From Candidatus Paracaedibacteraceae bacterium (GTDB lineage: Bacteria; Pseudomonadota; Alphaproteobacteria; UBA6184), in NCBI GenBank assembly GCA_024236035.1, contig JACKLG010000002.1:1-64000 (forward strand): a stretch of 64,000 nucleotides of DNA. The letters are read 5' to 3'. Shown piece after piece: positions 62,484 to 64,000 of this stretch. Every line of letters starts with the position of its first letter. Position 1 is the stretch's first letter. Under the pieces are notes generated by a model. It was not told the DNA's origin. It ran no database searches and saw nothing but the letters and a program-made list of their open reading frames with translations. The translations under genes and the position numbers were made by a program.

Positions 62484-62511
62484 AAGGCTAATGCTGTGAA
62501 GTGTTAGCCTT
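62484..62511 (+). terminator. Hairpin after rpmH, terminator-like
   Basis: AAGGCTAA (62484-62491) and TTAGCCTT (62504-62511) pair around 12 bases, followed by TATTTG. Partial terminator of rpmH before rnpA. Confidence 0.7.
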
Positions 62512-62658
62512 TATTTGATTTTCTAATGACGAAAGCTTGGCGAATAATATATTGCTTTCGTGCGTATAAACTTGGTCGTATTAAACAATAAACCCTTGCA
62601 TTTTTATATAAAAGACCAAAGCTTTATCTTTGTGGCCTAAACTTTAAAGGTATCTTTG

Positions 62659-63063
62659 ATGAAAAAGTCCTTATTTTATACTTTAAAAAAACGTAAAGAG
62701 TTTTTGGCTGTTTCAAAAGCTGGCCAACGTTTTTATGGGGAACATTTTCTGGTGCAAACATTGCAAAACAAGGAATTATCAGGTATATTCCGAGTTGGAT
62801 ATGTGGTAACACGAAAAACAGGTAATGCTGTTAAACGTAATAAAGCAAAACGACGCTTGCGATCTTTAGTATATCAGGAGCAGGATAAATTTGTTTTGCA
62901 ATATGATTATGTATTTGTGGCACGCAATTCATTATGGTCTGTAGAATTTGATGTACTTCAAAGAGATTTTATAAATGTTCTTAAAAAAATTTCTCGACCC
63001 CCTCCTATTTTTTCTGAAGCAAATATTGATAGGGATGGTTCGTGTTTATCAGATACTGATTAG
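62659..63063 (+). CDS. rnpA: Ribonuclease P protein component
   Basis: A 134-residue basic protein that binds the RNase P RNA. ATG at 62659 is chosen over the TTG just before it. It shows YTLKKRKEFLAVSKAGQRFY, the RNR-like basic motif GNAVKRNKAKRRLRSL and DYVFVARNSLWS. The 3' end overlaps yidD by 89 bases, an overlap often seen in this cluster. Confidence 0.95.
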   Translation: MKKSLFYTLKKRKEFLAVSKAGQRFYGEHFLVQTLQNKELSGIFRVGYVVTRKTGNAVKRNKAKRRLRSLVYQEQDKFVLQYDYVFVARNSLWSVEFDVLQRDFINVLKKISRPPPIFSEANIDRDGSCLSDTD

Positions 63064-63235
63064 CCCTTTTTTAGGGAAGCACTGTCGTTTTTATCCGACA
63101 TGCTCTTATTATGCTTTGCAGTCGTTAGAACACTACGGACCCATAAAAGGTATTGGGATGACTGTTGTGCGGCTTTTAAAATGTAACTCATTGCATCCTG
63201 GGGGTATTGACCAGGTTCCATCTCAAAAGGATTAA
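62975..63235 (+). CDS. yidD: Membrane protein insertion efficiency factor YidD
   Basis: An 86-residue protein. The segment LISPFLGKHCRFYPTCSYYA with its Cys residues is the family core, followed by HYGPIKGIGMTVVRLLKCNSLHPGG. The N-terminus FLKKFLDPLLFFLKQILIGM is an amphipathic extension; Met at 63035 is a possible alternative start. It assists YidC. Confidence 0.95.
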   Translation: MFLKKFLDPLLFFLKQILIGMVRVYQILISPFLGKHCRFYPTCSYYALQSLEHYGPIKGIGMTVVRLLKCNSLHPGGIDQVPSQKD

Positions 63236-63238
63236 AGA

Positions 63239-64000
63239 ATGAACGAACAACGTAATTTTTTTATTATATTTTTTATAGTATTTGCAGCCTTCTGGGGTTA
63301 TGAATATTTTTTTCCTAAGCCCGCGCCAGTGGAGAATATAGCTCCACCTAAAGTGGAAAAAGTTGAAACGCAACTTGCAATTGAAGAAAAGGTTGTAATT
63401 GTCCCTAAGGATGTTGCTTTAAGAGAAGGAAGCCGTATATCAATTGATACGCCATCTTTTTCGGGGTCAATTAATTTAATAGGTGCGCGTTTTGATGACA
63501 TTACTTTAAAAAACTACGAAGAAACCGTAGGTGACAGAAGCCCTAACGTTGATTTATTAAATCCTGAAAACACTGAAAAACCATTTTATGTAGAATTTAC
63601 GTGGGTGCCTGTGCAAGTGGATACCAATCCTGTTATTGCATTTCCTACAGAAAAAACTGAATGGGCATCTAACCACGAAACGTTAAAGCCAAATCAGCCA
63701 ATTAGACTGACATGGACAAACCCCCAAGGCATCGTTTTTGAACGTCATGTAACAGTTGATGAAGATCAAATGTTTACGGTTACAGAAGTTATCAGGAATA
63801 CTAAAAAAGAACAACTTCAGGTATACCCTAAAGGTCGTATAGTTCGTGTAGGTGAAATGGCGACGGCAGATAGTAAAATATTACACGAAGGTGTGGTGGG
63901 GTATTTAGGTGGAAAGCTTCAAGAAGTAAATTATGCTGATATAGAAGATGTTCCTGCATTTGATTTTGCAAGCCAAGGTGGATGGTTAGGTATAACAGAT
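63239..64000 (+). CDS. yidC: Membrane protein insertase YidC, N-terminal part (partial)
   Basis: The frame starts at ATG 63239, four bases after yidD, and runs off the window (254 codons seen). An N-terminal helix, RNFFIIFFIVFAAFWGYEYF, anchors the protein; the periplasmic domain (YidC1) follows, with GARFDDITLKNYEET and NPEN. The conserved five-helix insertase part lies outside. It inserts inner-membrane proteins, with or without SecYEG. Confidence 0.95.
   Translation, partial: MNEQRNFFIIFFIVFAAFWGYEYFFPKPAPVENIAPPKVEKVETQLAIEEKVVIVPKDVALREGSRISIDTPSFSGSINLIGARFDDITLKNYEETVGDRSPNVDLLNPENTEKPFYVEFTWVPVQVDTNPVIAFPTEKTEWASNHETLKPNQPIRLTWTNPQGIVFERHVTVDEDQMFTVTEVIRNTKKEQLQVYPKGRIVRVGEMATADSKILHEGVVGYLGGKLQEVNYADIEDVPAFDFASQGGWLGITD

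Noticed and set aside
1..64000. CRISPR arrays, insertion sequences, rRNA genes and prophage
   Set aside because: I saw no regularly spaced repeats, transposase motifs, rRNA conserved segments or phage structural genes on reading the window.

Overview
The window is a compact, AT-rich bacterial chromosome segment, almost fully coding, with short intergenic gaps. Several genes point to an alphaproteobacterium: a DUF1013/TrcR regulator, COQ9, a PntAA/PntAB/PntB transhydrogenase, the PF13467 ribbon-helix-helix gene, a GltX of the second alphaproteobacterial type, and a 7Fe FdxA beside an M16 protease. The lifestyle inferred is host-associated, perhaps Holosporales/Rickettsiales-like. The reasons are an organophosphate (sugar-phosphate) antiporter, type VI secretion genes, a patatin phospholipase, and secreted proteins that include one with a eukaryote-type F-box. 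This lineage call is inference; no rRNA gene is present.

Layout: 1-5 kb holds the C-terminus of a TssA-like T6SS protein, yqgE/algH, a broken histidine phosphatase gene, a lytic transglycosylase, dapA and smpB. 5-10 kb holds a very large fused iron-sulfur flavoprotein, then a secreted HExxH protein overlapping its 3' end and a small secreted protein. 10-16 kb has the minus-strand run trcR-HIT-tsaB-rimI, a CatB/Vat-type acetyltransferase, dapE, an OPA transporter and a secreted Nudix protein. 16.5-20.2 kb is pntAA-pntAB-pntB-sodB, followed by a striking cloverleaf-shaped palindrome. 20.2-27 kb (minus) is DUF167-fdxA-M16 protease, patatin, an RHH regulator, fumC and mutL. 27-31.7 kb (plus) has a secreted polysaccharide deacetylase, a secreted trypsin-like/PDZ protease and a ComEC-like protein.

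31.9-38 kb is the protein quality-control block tRNA-Leu-tig-clpP-clpX-lon, followed by a TraT-like lipoprotein and a second secreted Nudix protein. 39.4-42.7 kb has a RipA-like membrane protein divergent from tssB-tssC-hcp. 42.7-46.5 kb (minus) has coq9-trkH-apaG, trxA, tRNA-Lys and ubiG. 46.5-55.4 kb (plus) has lysC, tRNA-Gln, gltX-cysS-rnd, a 640-base gap with RNA-like structure, a UvrD-family helicase and a VOC protein. 56-58 kb is groES-groEL behind a textbook CIRCE element and promoter. 58-64 kb has a B-box-like zinc-finger membrane protein, the secreted F-box protein, cmk-rpsA, and rpmH-rnpA-yidD-yidC, which runs off the window.

How the genes fit together: the housekeeping genes cover lysine/diaminopimelate synthesis (lysC, dapA, dapE), ubiquinone (ubiG, coq9), redox balance (pnt, sodB, trxA, fdxA) and proteostasis (tig, clpXP, lon, groESL). 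Between them lie single accessory genes whose products carry predicted export signals: the HExxH protein, two related Nudix proteins, the deacetylase, the protease and the F-box protein. Together with the T6SS tube/sheath genes they suggest a dispersed host-interaction repertoire rather than one island. The most notable candidate for new biology is the exported F-box protein at 58.8-59.7 kb.
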